Below, one piece after another: positions 12,521 to 26,606 of a DNA stretch of 64,000 bases. Under the pieces are notes generated by a model. The model was given only the letters and a program-made list of their open reading frames with translations. It did not search any database and was not told the origin of the DNA. Position 1 is the first letter of the stretch. Each line of letters opens with the position of its first letter. Origin of the DNA: Symbiodinium natans (taxonomy: Eukaryota; Sar; Dinophyceae; Suessiales; Symbiodiniaceae); assembly GCA_905221605.1 (NCBI GenBank), contig CAJNDS010002759.1, positions 1 to 64,000 on the forward strand. The letters run 5' to 3'. The position numbers and the translations under genes were made by a program.

Positions 12521-14130
12521 ATAGGGCAGCATGTGACAAGTTGTGTTCGGCCGCCGCTTCTCAGCCTCCCTAACCCTAGCCCCAACCCTCTTCCAGCTTT
12601 TCCCGCCCTTCCTTACCTTCACCCCTTTAAACTCCCCCCCCCGCCCCCACAGCCCTCCCCTAAGTCTTTCTTAAGTTTTTTCGATGCTTTACGTGGGGGG
12701 GGGGGGGACCACATCCGCGGCTTGAGATGCGACTCTTTCAGCCGTTTCAGGCTCGGGGGCAGGCCCTCGGCCGAGGCCCTGGGCAGTGTTTATCCAGACC
12801 ATGGCAAGTCATGACATCACCCTACGTGTCTGCACTTTGTGTTTACTCTGTGACCAGAGGAAGACTCGTTTTACTCCATTTACTGTCACTTTCTACTGAG
12901 AACCCCCGCCCAACTTTTTGCAATTGCTCCATGGCAGCGACAAGCGCAACACTTGATGACAATGCGACGACGCTGGCTCTGCATCTCGGCTGTGGATTCT
13001 GTAGATGCCTTTCAAACTTGGTCCTAAGTTGGTCTTCTTAAGGTGATGGGTTTCGAGACATGTCCAAGGTTAAGGTCCATAGCCGCATCACTCCCAGTCG
13101 CAAGCATGCTCTGCTGGAGTTGCACTGCTATGTCATGCTTCCGGAAACAGCAGATTCAGCGTGATTCAGCCAGCCGTGGGCCCGAAAGATTATGTGGCCA
13201 GGATTGAAAACCTGCTCCGATGCTTCGTTCTTTGCCAGTCCCCCGCGCCGTATTCTTCTCAAAAAATCTTTCTCTCAATGAGGCGGCAAGAAGCAGCGGT
13301 GCATGGCTCCATTTTGCCTTGAATCAGGAGCAACCCTGGGGGCAAAAGCCACAAACTAGACCAAAATAGAATCACTCAGAATCAGCAAAAAAGTTAAGTG
13401 ACGATGCTTGGGGCTGTCGGAGCCTGAAGAGCTGGAGGCTTGAAATTCCTAGGCCGCTTTTTGTTCTTGTCATGTCGGCTACCTGCGCTGTTGTTGCGGA
13501 GAGCCCTTCGGATCATGGAACCTAGATCGATGGCAGCCGGAAGATAAAGATGTCCAAACAGAAGTTCGAAGTCCCCAAGCAGAAAGCCTGAAACATATGG
13601 AAACCCGAGGCGAGGCATCTCGAAGCGGTACACCATCGGTGCGATTTTGCAGCTTCTGGACACTGCCAAGGGCTCCACCAACCTCACTACCCCGAGGTCG
13701 GTCGCTTTCTGGAGTGCTGACGGCCTTGGGAATATCTAGGAGTCTCCGAGAGTGATTGTTTTTCATTGTTTGCTGCACAGCTTTGATCTTCGAACTCCCC
13801 AAACCTGGATCCCTTGCTGTATTTAGGACATGTTCTGTTGTATGGATCTTCACGGTTGAGATGCTCAGATGCGGACTTTGCATGGTCCAGGAAAGTCTTT
13901 GCGGCCGTGCCAGAACCGAACTCTCGACGTAATTAAGGGGCTGCGCCCCATGAGTCCGACCTTGTATTTTGACAGGTTCGTTTCACTTGAGTTGCTCGAT
14001 GCCAAATCGTGCGGTGTTTGCGGTAAGGTTTTGAGCCCAGGCCCCAGCGCCCTCAACACCCTCAAACACCCTGAAGTACCCTCACACGATCTCAGACGTC
14101 GTCAGCCCTGATTCACGTCTCCATTGTTTG
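11830..14130. other. No recognised gene; simple repeats
   Basis: No exon with a recognisable motif. Holds the CT microsatellite at 12482-12518 and a 14-G run near 12695. A minus-strand open frame at 13394-13687 has ordinary amino-acid composition but no family match I can name. Confidence 0.5.
12482..12518. repeat. (CT)n microsatellite
   Basis: About 18 uninterrupted CT dinucleotides. Confidence 0.95.
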
Positions 14131-14136
14131 GGGAAG

Positions 14137-14232
14137 GTACGACTTTGTCCACATGCCGGGGGGTGGGGGGACTCATGCGGGCCTCGCCATCGTGAACTTC
14201 GTCGATGCCGAGTCCTGCCGGAGCGGCTTTGG
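14137..14232 (+). CDS. Mei2-like RRM exon (partial)
   Basis: An AG|G acceptor at 14136 opens a frame reading YDFVHMPGGGG then GLAIVNFVDAESCRSGF. This matches the centre of Mei2-type RNA-recognition motifs (the GKYDF-x-YLP segment followed by G-Y-A-F-V-N-F-V-D). The partner segment upstream (T-x-L-x-x-R-N-I-P in the family) was not found within 1.3 kb, and the downstream helix is not clear either. It may be one exon of a long-intron RNA-binding gene or a fragment. The open frame runs on to 14713, but the part after about 14232 lacks family resemblance and is probably intron. Confidence 0.4.
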
Positions 14233-14882
14233 GTTCAGGGTGGCACTTGGCGGGCTTGAGAGATTGGGATATCGGGTTGAGGTGTGCGGGCTTTGGCAGG
14301 CATTTGCATGTTATGTGCGGTTCGCGTGTTGCTCTGCGATCCTGTTTCGTAGTGGAGGCTATGGAATCGACGGCCCTGAGCTCACGTGTGACTGTTTGGC
14401 TTATGCTTCAGAAGGTGACGGCTTTCCGAGAGAGCAGACGTGCCTTCTTGACTTGACCGCTGATGCAATGAGTGCAGGACGTGCTTCCGATGTCTACTCA
14501 ACATGCAGGCCAGATCATTCAAACGGCCGGCCCTTGTCAATTACGCTTCCACAAAGCATTAATCAAAACCCAGCGGAGTTCCTCTTTCGACCAACTAGAA
14601 AACTACTCATCAGTAGCCCGCCAAGTCGCCCGGCACACTTTCAGCTTCATCCAGAAGGGGCTGGGCTTTGGGATGTTTATACAGGCTTTGGGGGGTTTTT
14701 AAAGCATGGCTGAGGCTGACAACACTTGCAGGAGTAGAAGCAAGTGGGGTTGATAGATTCTAAACTAAACTTCTCCTCGATCGGTCTACCCATCCCACGT
14801 ATCCCACCCCAGAGTATCCCCAGGGAGTCCCTGGAGTGCCCCGTCCTTGAAGTCTTTACAGCAGAACTGTCTTTTGCAAATT

Positions 14883-14943
14883 TGTCTTTTGCAACTGGGG
14901 GGGTGAAGGGGGGGGGGGGGGGGGCGCGGGCCCCCCCCCACCC
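14883..14943. repeat. Poly-G / poly-C tract
   Basis: A run of about 18 G (with a 7-G run upstream) followed at once by CGCGGG and a run of about 10 C. The two halves are complementary, so a hairpin or G-quadruplex is possible. Polymerase slippage makes the exact length unreliable. Confidence 0.8.
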
Positions 14944-14999
14944 CAACCCCCGTTTTTCTCAGAAGATACTAAGATGGGAACCTGCATGAAAAACATACG

Positions 15000-16640
15000 A
15001 ATCCTTCCCAACCCCGTCATGCGAACGAATGCCTGCGGACAAGCCTACCCTCCTGCGTGTAATGCTGAATAGAAAAGGTCCGAAGCAACAAATATGTACC
15101 GTGAATGAATATAAATAAGTATTAATAGTAATGATGATGATGATCATTGTACGAATACTATCTTAGTTACTATCTATGAACAGAATAGTTGTAGGAGCAG
15201 AAATGGTAGCCGCGAGCATGAGATCGAATTGTAAGCGTATAGTGAGAATAGTAGCAAGTAGAAATCTTCATAATGGTAGCGGGAAAATTGTAAACATAAC
15301 TAGTGAAGGCAAAAGTAGGCTGGAGAAAAAAGAAGCACTTGACTGCCTTGCGGTACCATTGGGAAGTCAGTAACGCATACGTTGAACCTCGGTTAGGGGA
15401 TGTCCTGGCAGCACTCACGGCCAGTGCCAAGGCGGATTAATGGGCCGTCGAAGTTTCATATTCCTATTCACGTATGGAGGAAATGGAGGCTTTCACGTTC
15501 AAACATGCGTTGCATAGTTTGTAGGATCTGTAGCTGCCGAGCCCCCAAGAAACACACAGCACAAATTCGCCACCCGTAGAAAAGTCTTTCAACAAGGCAC
15601 GGTGGACCCCACAAGCATGGGGCCACCGTAAAACCATTCCCGCAGGACCCTGAATCCTGGCATCTTGACCGTCAGGAGCGGGGCTGCTTGAGCGGAATCA
15701 AGAGCATCGGCCAATCCCGCGTGCAGGGCTTTGCAGAGCCCCCGAGCTGCACACTTAGCGGCACTCCATAACACCTTCAGATACTATTTTGTGCAAACAT
15801 CCTTGGGGGAATCACTGCAAAAAGTCCGTGATGTAGGTTTGCTCTCCACCGTCCTCCGTTAAAGTTGTATCGCGACGAGCGACAACAAATCTGTCCTGGT
15901 GATGTATCCCACTGCGGGTGAGAGAATGAAGGGTCGAAAGTCGAAAGGGTTCGTAGCATTGCCATCTCCATGGCTGCAAGAAGTGGTGAAACAGAGTTCC
16001 TTGCCATGAGTGCAAGTGCAGGCGCACATCTATCTCATGAATTCGCGCAATCACGTCCCTGCTTTCCAGGAATCTGGCGTTCTACGCAGCGGCTCTGAAG
16101 CAGGCCCCAGGGACGTCGTGGAAGGTCCGATACTGTGTTTAAGGTGCCCGGGTGCCCTTGCACGTCTCTTCATCAAGGGTAGGATCAGGGTGGAGGGAGC
16201 GGACGTCGCAGGGCATACTTTTTCTGATTTGCTGCAGCAGGAGCGTTTGCGCATCAATGAGCGGCCTCTGATCTTTGCAGCTTGGACGGGTCTTGAGAGG
16301 GTTTTGGGGTTTGTAAGTTGAGACTGGCACCAGCCCAACTCTTGTTCAGTCCAGATGCCGGAATGTCTCCCAATCCTACCATCCCGAGCGCGCCGGTGTT
16401 GGGGGGGTGTTACGCGGCACTTCGAGTCGCAAGTGGTCGCTGGACATGTGGCCTTAAACCCCATCCTGTAAAAAACCCAGAGCCCGCGAAGATGATCCAT
16501 CAGTTGAGCTGCAGCGGTGAATCTCCTTCCTGGACTTCCTGCTTCCCTATTTGCTGCATGTTTCGTGGATACTCGGCTCAGTAGGCTTGTAACCACCCGA
16601 ACTCAGCTGCCACACAAAATTCGCGAAAGGCCGAGGGCTG
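15000..16640. other. No recognised gene; AT-richer patch
   Basis: 15090-15300 is clearly more AT-rich than its surroundings, with short ATG/ATA-type words. No exon with a recognisable motif. Confidence 0.45.
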
Positions 16641-16651
16641 GGAAAATGCGG

Positions 16652-17343
16652 ATATGGCCAGCTTGCTGCAGCATTTCGTTACGGAGGAGCTACCTTTTCT
16701 GGCGTGGGTAAGAGCAGCAGACCCGAATGATTCAAACATTGGTCCTTGGCATCCTGTAAGTTGGTGCTAAGTCAGAAGCGCAAAAAATGCAAAAGCACCT
16801 GCAGGATCTGATGTTGACTGCTGAGCTGTGCCTGGGCTTCACTAGCGGATTTCCAAGTGCTCTGTGTCAAGAGCAAAATCCTGTTCCTGGGGACCGCTGT
16901 GACCAGAGAGACTTGAGTCTGAAACGAGCTGCTCTGCCAGTTATCCTAAGCGAAGTAAGCCCCGATGCGTGATGACGCTGCATACTGCTTCTCATGACCA
17001 AGGCAAGCAAAGGCAGGAGATGCCAAGGGCTCTCGAGGGATTTCCAGAAGGGGGCCGGGTTTTGTGGAGGTGTCTGGAGTAGGCTTCGGATGGCTTCGGG
17101 GCTTGATCTTGAGTCGAGTCACATGTGGGCAGGGTGTTTTTGTGTGCAGTGCATCTTGATTGTCCTGTGGGCATTGACTGTCGCCACGTCACTGCAAATG
17201 AGTAAATGCCCGCGCACGGGCAATAGTGCGAGCCAAGTTTTTTTGCATCTTCGCAATGCCACCTCATCCCGCGTTCTCTTTCCTGCAGGTCATGTACAAG
17301 AAGACGAAGAAAGGAGACAGCCCTGCAGGCCTTGGCATGTGAA
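16652..17343 (+). CDS. Possible 3' exons of an unrecognised membrane protein
   Basis: Three exon-like pieces. About 16652-16710 reads DMASLLQHFVTEELPFLAW; about 17135-17200 holds a single hydrophobic helix (VQCILIVLWALTVATSLQ); 17288-17343, after an AG|G acceptor, reads VMYKKTKKGDSPAGLGM and stops. A helix followed by a short basic tail would suit a C-terminal membrane anchor. No family was recognised, and the pieces may not belong together. Confidence 0.25.
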
Positions 17344-17349
17344 CCAGCC

Positions 17350-20300
17350 TTGAGTGCAGGAAAGATCGTTAACCTGGGGTTCACCCCGAATCCCTCTCCC
17401 TGAACTCCCTCAAGTTGGGACATGAAAAAACCCTGACAGGTAGTGGAAGTGACACCTGCGCTTCTGTTGATGCATTGGGCCCCAGTTGTTCTTGACTTTG
17501 TTGACTTGTGTTGTCTTGTGGCATGTTGGAACGTTTGGTGCCTTTGACGTATTGAGGGCGGGTTCGGTTTTTGGAGCCCGGCTGCAAATTTGGGAGTTGC
17601 GATGTTGTAAAGTCGCCGCTGCGTAACTGGAGTCGCGTCATAGTCCTGAAAGATTCTAGGGGGGTGGCTTCTAAAGCTTTGCCACAGACCCCCATCTCTC
17701 CTTCTACCAGTACACCAATTCCACGAGTCAGGGCAGGGCCGAACCGCACCCCAAAGCCCCCGAAGCGCCGTTCGACCTTCGCACCCTCAGGTGCAAGAGG
17801 AACTTGAGGTCGCCTGGCAGAGTTGAACCGGTTCAGGCATGAGTTGAGGAACCATAAGGGGCTGAGACCAAATATGTCGGGGACAACAGTGGACTGGACA
17901 CTAGTGCCTTTCAGGCGGCTCCCAGGTCCCAGGCCTAGAGATAACCATGAGTCCACCAGCCATGCGTGTTTAAGCTAGATGTTCCGAAGCCCTTCAGAGG
18001 AGTTGGGGTCTTTAGGCCTCCATGGCCGAGCCACCTTCCACAGTTGTGCCAGTTGCGGCTATCGTGTGGGCGCTAGCAGAATGTTGCCAGAAGCTACACA
18101 ATCCTCAAGTAGCCCCTGCCGAAGGCATAAACCCAAACATGGCAAAGGGTAGAAGTAGAAACTAGTAGAAATGTATATCGAACCAAGAGGAGACACAACT
18201 TTCCTCTGAGGACTTGCGTGGTCGCCAGCCGACGGAGCAGGAGGGATCTCCAAGGGATCTCCAGGGATCTCCGGGGTTACGGTTGCTTCGCCTTGGAGAG
18301 GGGGTCAGCTGCACCAGACTCCGCGTCGAGCTGGAAGTCCGGCCTTCGCTGAACTACTGCTGAACTTCAGGGAAGAAGGGAAGAGCGTCCGTCTCTCCGC
18401 CGCAGAGGCCCACAGGCCACTGCGAAGCTGGTTGGCCTCGCTCGTGAGACAGGTCCTCTTAGGGCCTCCCATCAGGGTGAGAGCTGCTCTCCGATGACAG
18501 CAACCAAATGAGCCACTCTCCACGAAACTGAGCCGCCGCTTCACGGCAGTGAAGAGCATCTGGCCGGAGAGAAGCAACACCACGATCTGGGGCAAGAAAG
18601 CTCCATATGTTCTTCACTAAGAAGTTGACCAACCTGCCATCCGAGCCCAAAACGAAAACTTTGGGGCTTCGTGCAATCATGTGGGGGAGGCTCATGCATA
18701 GACCAGGTATGCGAGTTTACCAAGAAAACGGGGCTGCGGGTGGTGGAGGGAGGAGGGCAGAAGGGGGGCCGGGGTGGGGGGGTGTTAATTCTGATGCACC
18801 ACACCGGGTATCCTCAAAGCAAACGTCCCAAAGATAGGGTTGTTGGGGTCAGAATGGGGTACGTCTCCTAACAAACTTTTGAGTGGAGGAGCTTTCTCTC
18901 CTACTGTTTAACTCGGCGCTGCGTCTTTAAGAACTGGGCAGTTGAAACGAGACCGAATAGAGTTGAATAGAGCAACTGCGGGAGCACATGAAAAGAATCT
19001 CACAGCTGGCACGCAGGAAAAGGCCCGGATATCAGCTTCGCTTCTTGTGTGCAAAACTAGACTCTGATATGATCGGTGCAAGCAGGCGCATTTCGGGCTT
19101 ATCTTAGCTCATCATGCTCCAAGCTTAGCTCAGCACTCCGATGAACTCCGATTCCCAGGCTGAAATCCAGCATCCCTCAGATTCTCGCCGTACATTCCCG
19201 ACCAGAAAAGGAGCTACGGGAAATATCCGCGCTCCTCCGCTCCGTGGCTGCGTGGCGCCACTTGGCTTTGGAAAGCAATGGCACAAACCAGCCCGTAATT
19301 GAAAGGCGGTCAACAACAAAGTGCAGAAAGTGCTTTCCGTTTTGGGGGTGCGTCGGGGTGGCGGAAGTTTGGTCTCAGGACTTAGGCCCTATTGGAGTTT
19401 CCTATTCGTGACATATGGAGCTTGAGAAAAGGCATACGAGGCTTTGGGCTACCAGCTTATGAAAGCTTGTCAGTTTCGTCGTATATACCTGTCTGGGTTG
19501 GGGTCGAAGCATGTGCCGTGAACCGCACTCAGAACTTTCCATGTCAACTCAACCTCGCCATGATCCACCTCCAAAACCAACGTGTCCGAGGCACATCTGA
19601 CGTCACCATCTTCTCGCTCTAGCTTCTTTGTACAACAGAGTGTTGTGCACATTTGCATGCTGATTCGCCACATGGCGCCACATTGGCACTGGGAGATTTT
19701 TGGAGTCAGCTACTGGGGACAGCCCCAGCGCTTGGCACAGGCTAGGTATTGGAGCTGAAGCTCGAGTGCTCCCGCAAAATCTCCTGCCGAATAATTCGAC
19801 ATCATGCGACCGACGGGTCCGCCAAGGTCGGAGAGGCCGAAGCCCCACACCATCCCACACCGCAGCACACCCCGATTTGCAGTGACACGTAGGGACGTAG
19901 GACGTTGCTGGATTTGGAAGACTTTTGGCAGGTGTGAAGGGCGTTCGAACTTCCAACCTCAGAACGTTCAGTCTTCCTGCATGAATGCCAAGAGATTCCC
20001 CTCTCTGCATTTCCGCAGCAAAAACCCAGCAAGATGCTGGCACTTCCTGCCCACTTAGCCTCTGGGGATGCACAGCCAGCTCAGAACCACCTTGACGATT
20101 GCAATTCCGGTTGAGCGAGGCTGTGTGACCCGAACGGGTTGTGCCTATGAATCCTGTTGCTCAATTTTGGCAGCCGCACGGAGGTTGTATTTTCCTCGTG
20201 TGCAGTCTCTTCCCCCTAATATTTTCTTACCACTAGTATTACGTTGAATCAGTTTGGGAAAGGTGGATGTTGGGGGCGGTGGTTGTCGGCATTCGGGGGA

Positions 20301-22880
20301 ACAGATTAAGGTGCCACCACGGTACCTTGGCGGCCGCAAAAGTACAAAAGCCGCTGAGACATGGACAGTCGGAAGCATTGCTCGAGCCACTTGCCCCCAC
20401 TGGGAAGCATTGGGTTGTGTGATTCTGTGTGATTGAGGGCTGCGGAGTCCTTCCATTCGTTGGAGGGCAGCGGCGAAGGCAAGCAGTGCACATCCTTCTC
20501 AGGAGGCGCTTTAAATACTTCCAGGCCCTGTGCATGTGCGCAGAATTCCGTTTGCAGAACAAGGTGCTGTGTTGGGCCGTGTTGCGCCTTGAGGGCCTGG
20601 AAGAACACAGATTTTTCAAACAGAACGCCCGCGAATAGCCTGCCAAGTGTCTCTCGAGCCTACAATAAGTATCACAGTTTTTCACTGTTTGTCCCATATG
20701 GGGGGCATCCTGCAAAATCCGTGCTGCCAATATGGTGGCTGTGGTGAGCCTCACTATCGCCCCACAGTGACTTCTTGGCAACGCACAAATGCGCAAGACC
20801 ATGCGCATGTGCATTCTTGCCGGGGCACGCGGTCTGCGGGTGTGGGCGTAGTCTTAGGGCTGCTAGCCTGGCTTGCAATCAAGTGAGACTCTTGGAGTTC
20901 ACGTGCTCCTTACTTATGTGTATCTCACACGACTCACATGTGAGGCTCAGAATTGCCCGGTGTTCGGATCCCTCCACAGAGACATGAATGGCCTCAGCTA
21001 TTCGGATGTTCATCCCCGAAAGAGGACCATGAGAGTGATTTCTTCTCAGGCTCTGAGGTCCTTTAGCTGTTGTTGTTGGGAGAATTAGAGAGAAACAAAG
21101 ATGGTGCCTCCACTACGGCGTCACGAAAAAAGGAGTAGGCCGACGATACATGCATGCATTGGTCTAGTCCACGATGAAATCGCAAGTATTGGCCTTATGT
21201 GGTTACCAAGGTCTTGGTTTCACCACCTCCTGCTGCTGCTGCTGCTGCTTCGGTACTGATGTTGCTCGTGAGCCTGCCATTGTATAGGAGAGCGCAGAGT
21301 CTCATCGGTGTGTTTTGCATCCCTATGGCACTTCGCATTCTCAGCATTCGCCTTAGTGTTGCACTTCTTGCCTGGCAACACATGTGGTTCGAAGCCATTT
21401 GGCTAATGAGCGCAGGGAGTCTTGCCGTGCTGACATGTCGGACGAGCACATGCCAGAGCATTCCGTGCATCGCCAACTCTCAAGCCCATCCAAGCCCCTT
21501 TCTCTGCACCCATGAGCCCGGCAGCCAGCACGACCGCGCCTAGGCACGTGCAGATGTGGTACACTCGGGTTGATGTCCATCACACCCAGATGGGGTCCCG
21601 TTGAACTGGTTTTGTTGATTGCACAAGTTGCAGTTCGAAGACATAGTTGCAGGGTGTCGACAATTCCGTCGGTCTGAACCACTCCTTCACGGGCCAAATT
21701 GGGCTCCCCCCCCACCTCCATACCACCGTCAAGGGGCAGAACTATTCCACAGCACAAGGGATGGTGCTGCAATCTTCTGGTTTTGGGATTAAGGGTGGCT
21801 CAAGTTTTTCTGCACTTGCGTCCTTTCGGCCATTCCCTAAAAATGAGCCTCTGGAAGGCCCGAGTTTCTGAGTGCTAGTGGCCTCGCCCCTGGAGTGAGT
21901 GGGTGCAGATGTATAGGCGGGCGACCAAAAAAACCTTAAGCCCGAACCTCTTCATGCGGCCGTGCTGGCTGATCCTTGGTTCGGGCGTTGAACGACATTG
22001 AGCTACGCTTGACGGCGAAATATTCGGAGAATGATTCATTCGGAGAAGGACTCGAGTTTGCCGGTGGCGGCTGCCGCATGTCAACCTCTTGCAACCCCCC
22101 GAGAACCTGATGCTTGACACACTTCAAGTGCCCTAGCCCTGCAAGTAGCGTGCAAGGGCTGATTTTAAAGCCCCGAGCCAACGGGGGATACTTTCGGAAG
22201 ACGAAGAGCAACGGCTTGCGAGGCCCTGGTGCAGCAGCTCCGATGTGGCGCTCCAGCGCTTTGTCTCGACGATTTTTTTTAAAACTGCCCGGGGTTGCGG
22301 TGACCTGACCTCTAGGCTCCCGACCTCCCAAGTGTACACGTGTGCCAGTGGTGTGCCGATGCACAAATGGACGTTTTAGAAGTGCCAGTGGCAGCCCTTT
22401 TGCTGCTGGCAGGGAGTTTGAGAAAGTCAAGCTGCCTCCTTTTTTTATGCCCAGTGCAAAGGTGGCTGCTATCTCCGACGGATGTGGGACACTTCTTCTC
22501 TGATGTCTGGGTGCCTCGGGGATTAGATGAGAAGGCTTGCAAGATCGGTTTCAGAGGCCCGGCCTCGAGCTTGGGGTTGCAGTTGGGGCCAAGGTGCTGG
22601 AGGCTTTCCGTTTGAGGACTTGGGCTCTGACATAGAGAGTTTCGGGCCACGCTCCTGCAAGACCTCAGGTCTCACATCGTGCCTTAGTTTACAAACTTCT
22701 GGACTGTGGACATTGTATTCTTTCCCTCAGGCTTAGACCACTAGTGCTGGTTCTGCGAATCGGGTGCTTGGGAGGCATCACGACTTGCTCAGGCGGTGCA
22801 CTAGGCCACGAGGTCACTACTAGCTCGCTGGCACGAGGGATGACAACTTCAGAATCTCCCGAAGCGCTGAAGCACAAGAG
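17350..22880. other. No recognised gene
   Basis: About 5.5 kb with only short shadow-like frames. A (CTG)7-type trinucleotide repeat lies at about 21230-21252. The + frame at 21199-21543 is hydrophobic in places but has no recognisable motif. Confidence 0.45.
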
Positions 22881-22895
22881 TTGCGACATTCACAG

Positions 22896-25800
22896 GAGAG
22901 GCGGCCACTGCACTTGCAACGGAAGAATCCCGACCGTTATGCAGGGCTGCTGTCGCAGGCCGAGATCGAGGCCACGGTCGCAAGGCTTAAGGGCTTAGTG
23001 AAGTTTAGTAATCTTTTGTGCCGTTCTGCGCTGCGAGCTCTCTTGCAGAGGCGCAGCTGAGATCACCGGGCCTGGTCTTCGGTCAGGACATCAACGTCGC
23101 AAGGCACCCATGTGGCTTTCGGAGGATGCTTCGGATGCTTCGTGAAGGATATGTTAAGGATCCCCTTAGGGCCTTAGGGCCTTGCCCAAAGGACAGTCAC
23201 ATGACATGCGTGAGGAGGTACCGTGAGAAAAGCATATGGGCGGCACCCCGATTCGCCCGAACTGTCCAGCGTCGTCGAATAGCAAGTGTGTATTGCTGGA
23301 GATCCCAGGTGCGGAGATTGAGATTTCAAGGTGTTTGGGTGGGCTTGGGGGTTCGGATGCCACCTGTGCGAAATACTGCCAAGCAGGTGCGCGGAAGACG
23401 GCAGCCAGATTATGTGCAATGGCCCTCCAGCTGCATCACGAAGGCGGCGAGCTCCATAAGCTCCAAAACGGAAAGGCCGCAGGATCTTCGGGGCTTTCCG
23501 GAGGCTTTGCCCGCATGCAGAGCCGTGACCATGCATTCTCGGGGGTTTCGTATCCGAGGTCAGGGCAGGGCGGATCCAAAGAAGATCGCCCGCCAGGCGC
23601 AAACGTGCTGGTTCCACGATGGCTGTTGGAAGTTTTGCACAGAAGCGCTTTTCACAGCAGTTTTTCTCCGAGATGTCCTGGTAACCCGCCAAGTAAATGT
23701 ACACAGTGTACGATTGCATTCGAGACCGTGGTTTGGTCAATGTCTTCTTGCCAAATCAGCAATGATTTGTTGTTGGAGGCGCTTCTGACATGCGTCCTAC
23801 CCCAGCTAAGTGGCTGACAATCCTAACATGCAGAGACTGCGTCACCTGTCTCGAACGCATACAGTCAAGCGACGTCATTCGCAATCCAGACAGCAATAGT
23901 GGGCCCTAGCCTTTGACCTTGATGCTCAGATGAGCAGGTGGCGGACGGGTGCTCCGTCCAGGCCCCTGGCTCGAACGGCCTCAGCGGGTTGGTCCTTCGG
24001 TTAATGGAGTCCGCAGAGTTGGGGGATTTGGGGCGCCTTCAAGAGATCGTCACGCAGCCCAAGCCACCAAGCAAGCAGCGAGCAACCAGGCCATTTGCCT
24101 GGAAGGTCTGCCATGCAGCAGCGCAAGGGGTGCCCCAGGCCGACCCCTAAAAGCACCAAAGGCACCCACGACAAATGCCGTGAAAATGCGGAGGTGGTCC
24201 ATCCACAGCGCTTCGCCGCGCCCGTGGCCGAGCTGCTCAAGCGCCTCGAGGTTCTGGGCCGGGTTGCGCAGGTTTTCGGGCTTGGATGTCGATATAAATA
24301 TAAAGCATTGATATCCGCGAACAGGCACGCGAAAGGAGTTCTTTTGGCGAAAGTACGTCAACACTTGACCCAGTTTACGAAATCCATTTTTTGAGAAACA
24401 AGATGTGGCGCTAGAACTGGCGAAAGCTTCGCGAATGTTTCGGGTATGCCTATCCCTGGAAAGACCCAGCCCTCCATAAACTCTTCGCTTCTGAACTTAA
24501 TCATAAGGTTAAGTTATCCTCAAACATCCGTAGACACAACAACCTCCAGGACGAAAGGCTTTTGAGTTCCGAGGGTGCGTACGGTTAGGCGCGCTACAAT
24601 TCTGCGCAAGGAAGTCGTTTTCATGACCGATGCATTTCTGGGACAAAGCCATTGATACAATTCAGATGAATCTGGGTTTGGGACGGTTTTGGGGCTTTCC
24701 AGGGGTGGGGTCTGGTTCTTCCATGGGCCGAACAGATCAGCAAGGGCTTTCACAAAGCACCTTTTGTGGCGTGCCAGAGTTCTTATTCAGAAAATGGCCG
24801 AATGTCGGCTCATCTTGCTCATGGTTTGTTCTTTTTGTTGTCTTTGCTTTTCATTGTCATGCCTTGGGATCGATGAGGCGGTGACGACCGGGTCACACAC
24901 TCTCAGAAAACTAAGAAACACAGAACATGTAAAGCACAACAGCCTTGTCTGAGAACTCCCGGCTAGGCCCACTTCGGCTGCCTTTGGGGGGCCAACAGTT
25001 TCCGGACGCCTCCGGGAAGCATGGGCTTCAAGGACTGGCACTGATGGGGAAGCGAGCCAAGCCTTGCCCAACACATTGGGTCAGAGGGCCTAGAGGCCTA
25101 GAGCTGCCCTAGCTCAGAATCTTCTGGGAGGACTTGTGTGAGGTGTTTGAGTTTGCCGAGTTTGCTGCTAGGGGTCAGGGCTCAGGGCTCAGCTCTCGAC
25201 TTGCACAGCTGGAGGTGTCTGTTGCAGTGGCTTCCGAGAGTCGAGAGATGCGGAGTAAAGCCCCCTCGACCTGCTGTGAAGATAGTCTGCATGCGTTGTT
25301 AGTGAGCTTGGCTGAGCTTGGCTGAGAGGCTGAGCTTGGCTTTGGATTTCGCGTCACTGACGTCACATGGCCTCTCACTGCAAACAAAGGGAACCACTTC
25401 TGAACTCTGGAAGCAAGGCCCTGTCCATGTCCTCTTCTGGCAGGCACATCACGATGAGGTCGAGGCTGGCGCACGTGGCGCACGTGGCGCACGTGGCTGG
25501 CGCATGTGTGTAAGCGGACCAGAGGTGATAGGAGGTGCATGCGGGCTGGTCTGATACCTGCCTTTCGTACTCGTCGTTCGTATGGTGGTGTCCCAAGACC
25601 ATTGCGGATTTAGAACTGATAGCGGTGGGATTTGGAGACTTTTTTAGGTGACAGCTTTGCAACTTCGTAACTCAAGCCTAGGATTGAAGACTGAAGAGAA
25701 GTTCACTCGAGTGACATCGTGGAAGTTTTTGAGCTTGCAGTTGAAGCTTGACCATTGACGATCCCCGCACAACTTGCAAGTGTTCTGGAAAATCGGCCAT

Positions 25801-26463
25801 GTCAGTCCAGCCACTTTGTCCACCTTGTCGAGATTGAGATGTCGTGCAAACAATAACGACCGCATGCAGGTCTGTTCAAGGTATCGAAATGTATTGAATT
25901 CTCAGCTGACTTGCCAAACATCAAAGCAGTTTGATCTTGCTTGGATTTTGGATCCGGAGTATTGAAAACAATGGGCTGAGCACTGTCATTCGGTCATTGC
26001 ATGGTGAAGGTCTGGCAGAAGCGTGGTGTTAGTTCTGTTGGGGAAGGGTGTTGGCACAGCTTGAGACCCACCCACTGCTGTCGTTCGGGAAGCTTCCAGA
26101 AAAGTCCTGGTGAGTCTGCAGACCCCCAACCAAGCCCCGTACTCGCGTTCTCGAGGTCTTCATGCTGCAGTTGGAGGGCGCCAAGCGCTGGCGCCTGCAC
26201 CGCTGCCCCAGCGGCCCGCTGCCCCGTGCCTTGTGAGGTTTAGCACAAGCTCGGCCAAGTTTAGCCGCTGAGGGCGTTTGGCGAGCACCTCCTTATTTTG
26301 GAGGGGAGAGGTTGAGTGCCCCGCCCCCTCCCTGCCCCCCAAAAGCTTTAAATCCCACCCCCCCGCCCCCCCCCCCGCGCAAGTTCCGCGCTTTGCTTAA
26401 AACAAACGTGGTGCCAAAATACAGATTCGGGCCGCTTCGGTGGGTCTCAAGGCCTTCGAAAAA

Positions 26464-26506
<43 letters not shown>

Positions 26507-26544
26507 CCCTGGGGGCAGCCTCCCGCGAGGGGGGCTATGCGTGT

Positions 26545-26606
<62 letters not shown>

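Noticed and set aside
12568-12595. CCCTAACCCTAGCCCCAACCC as interstitial telomere repeat
   Set aside because: Fewer than three imperfect units, within a generally C-rich stretch.
23938-24150. Frame with ESAELGDLGRLQEIV as an ankyrin gene start
   Set aside because: It lies in the intron between RIOX exons 23938-23961 and 24194-24250, with no further ankyrin repeat.
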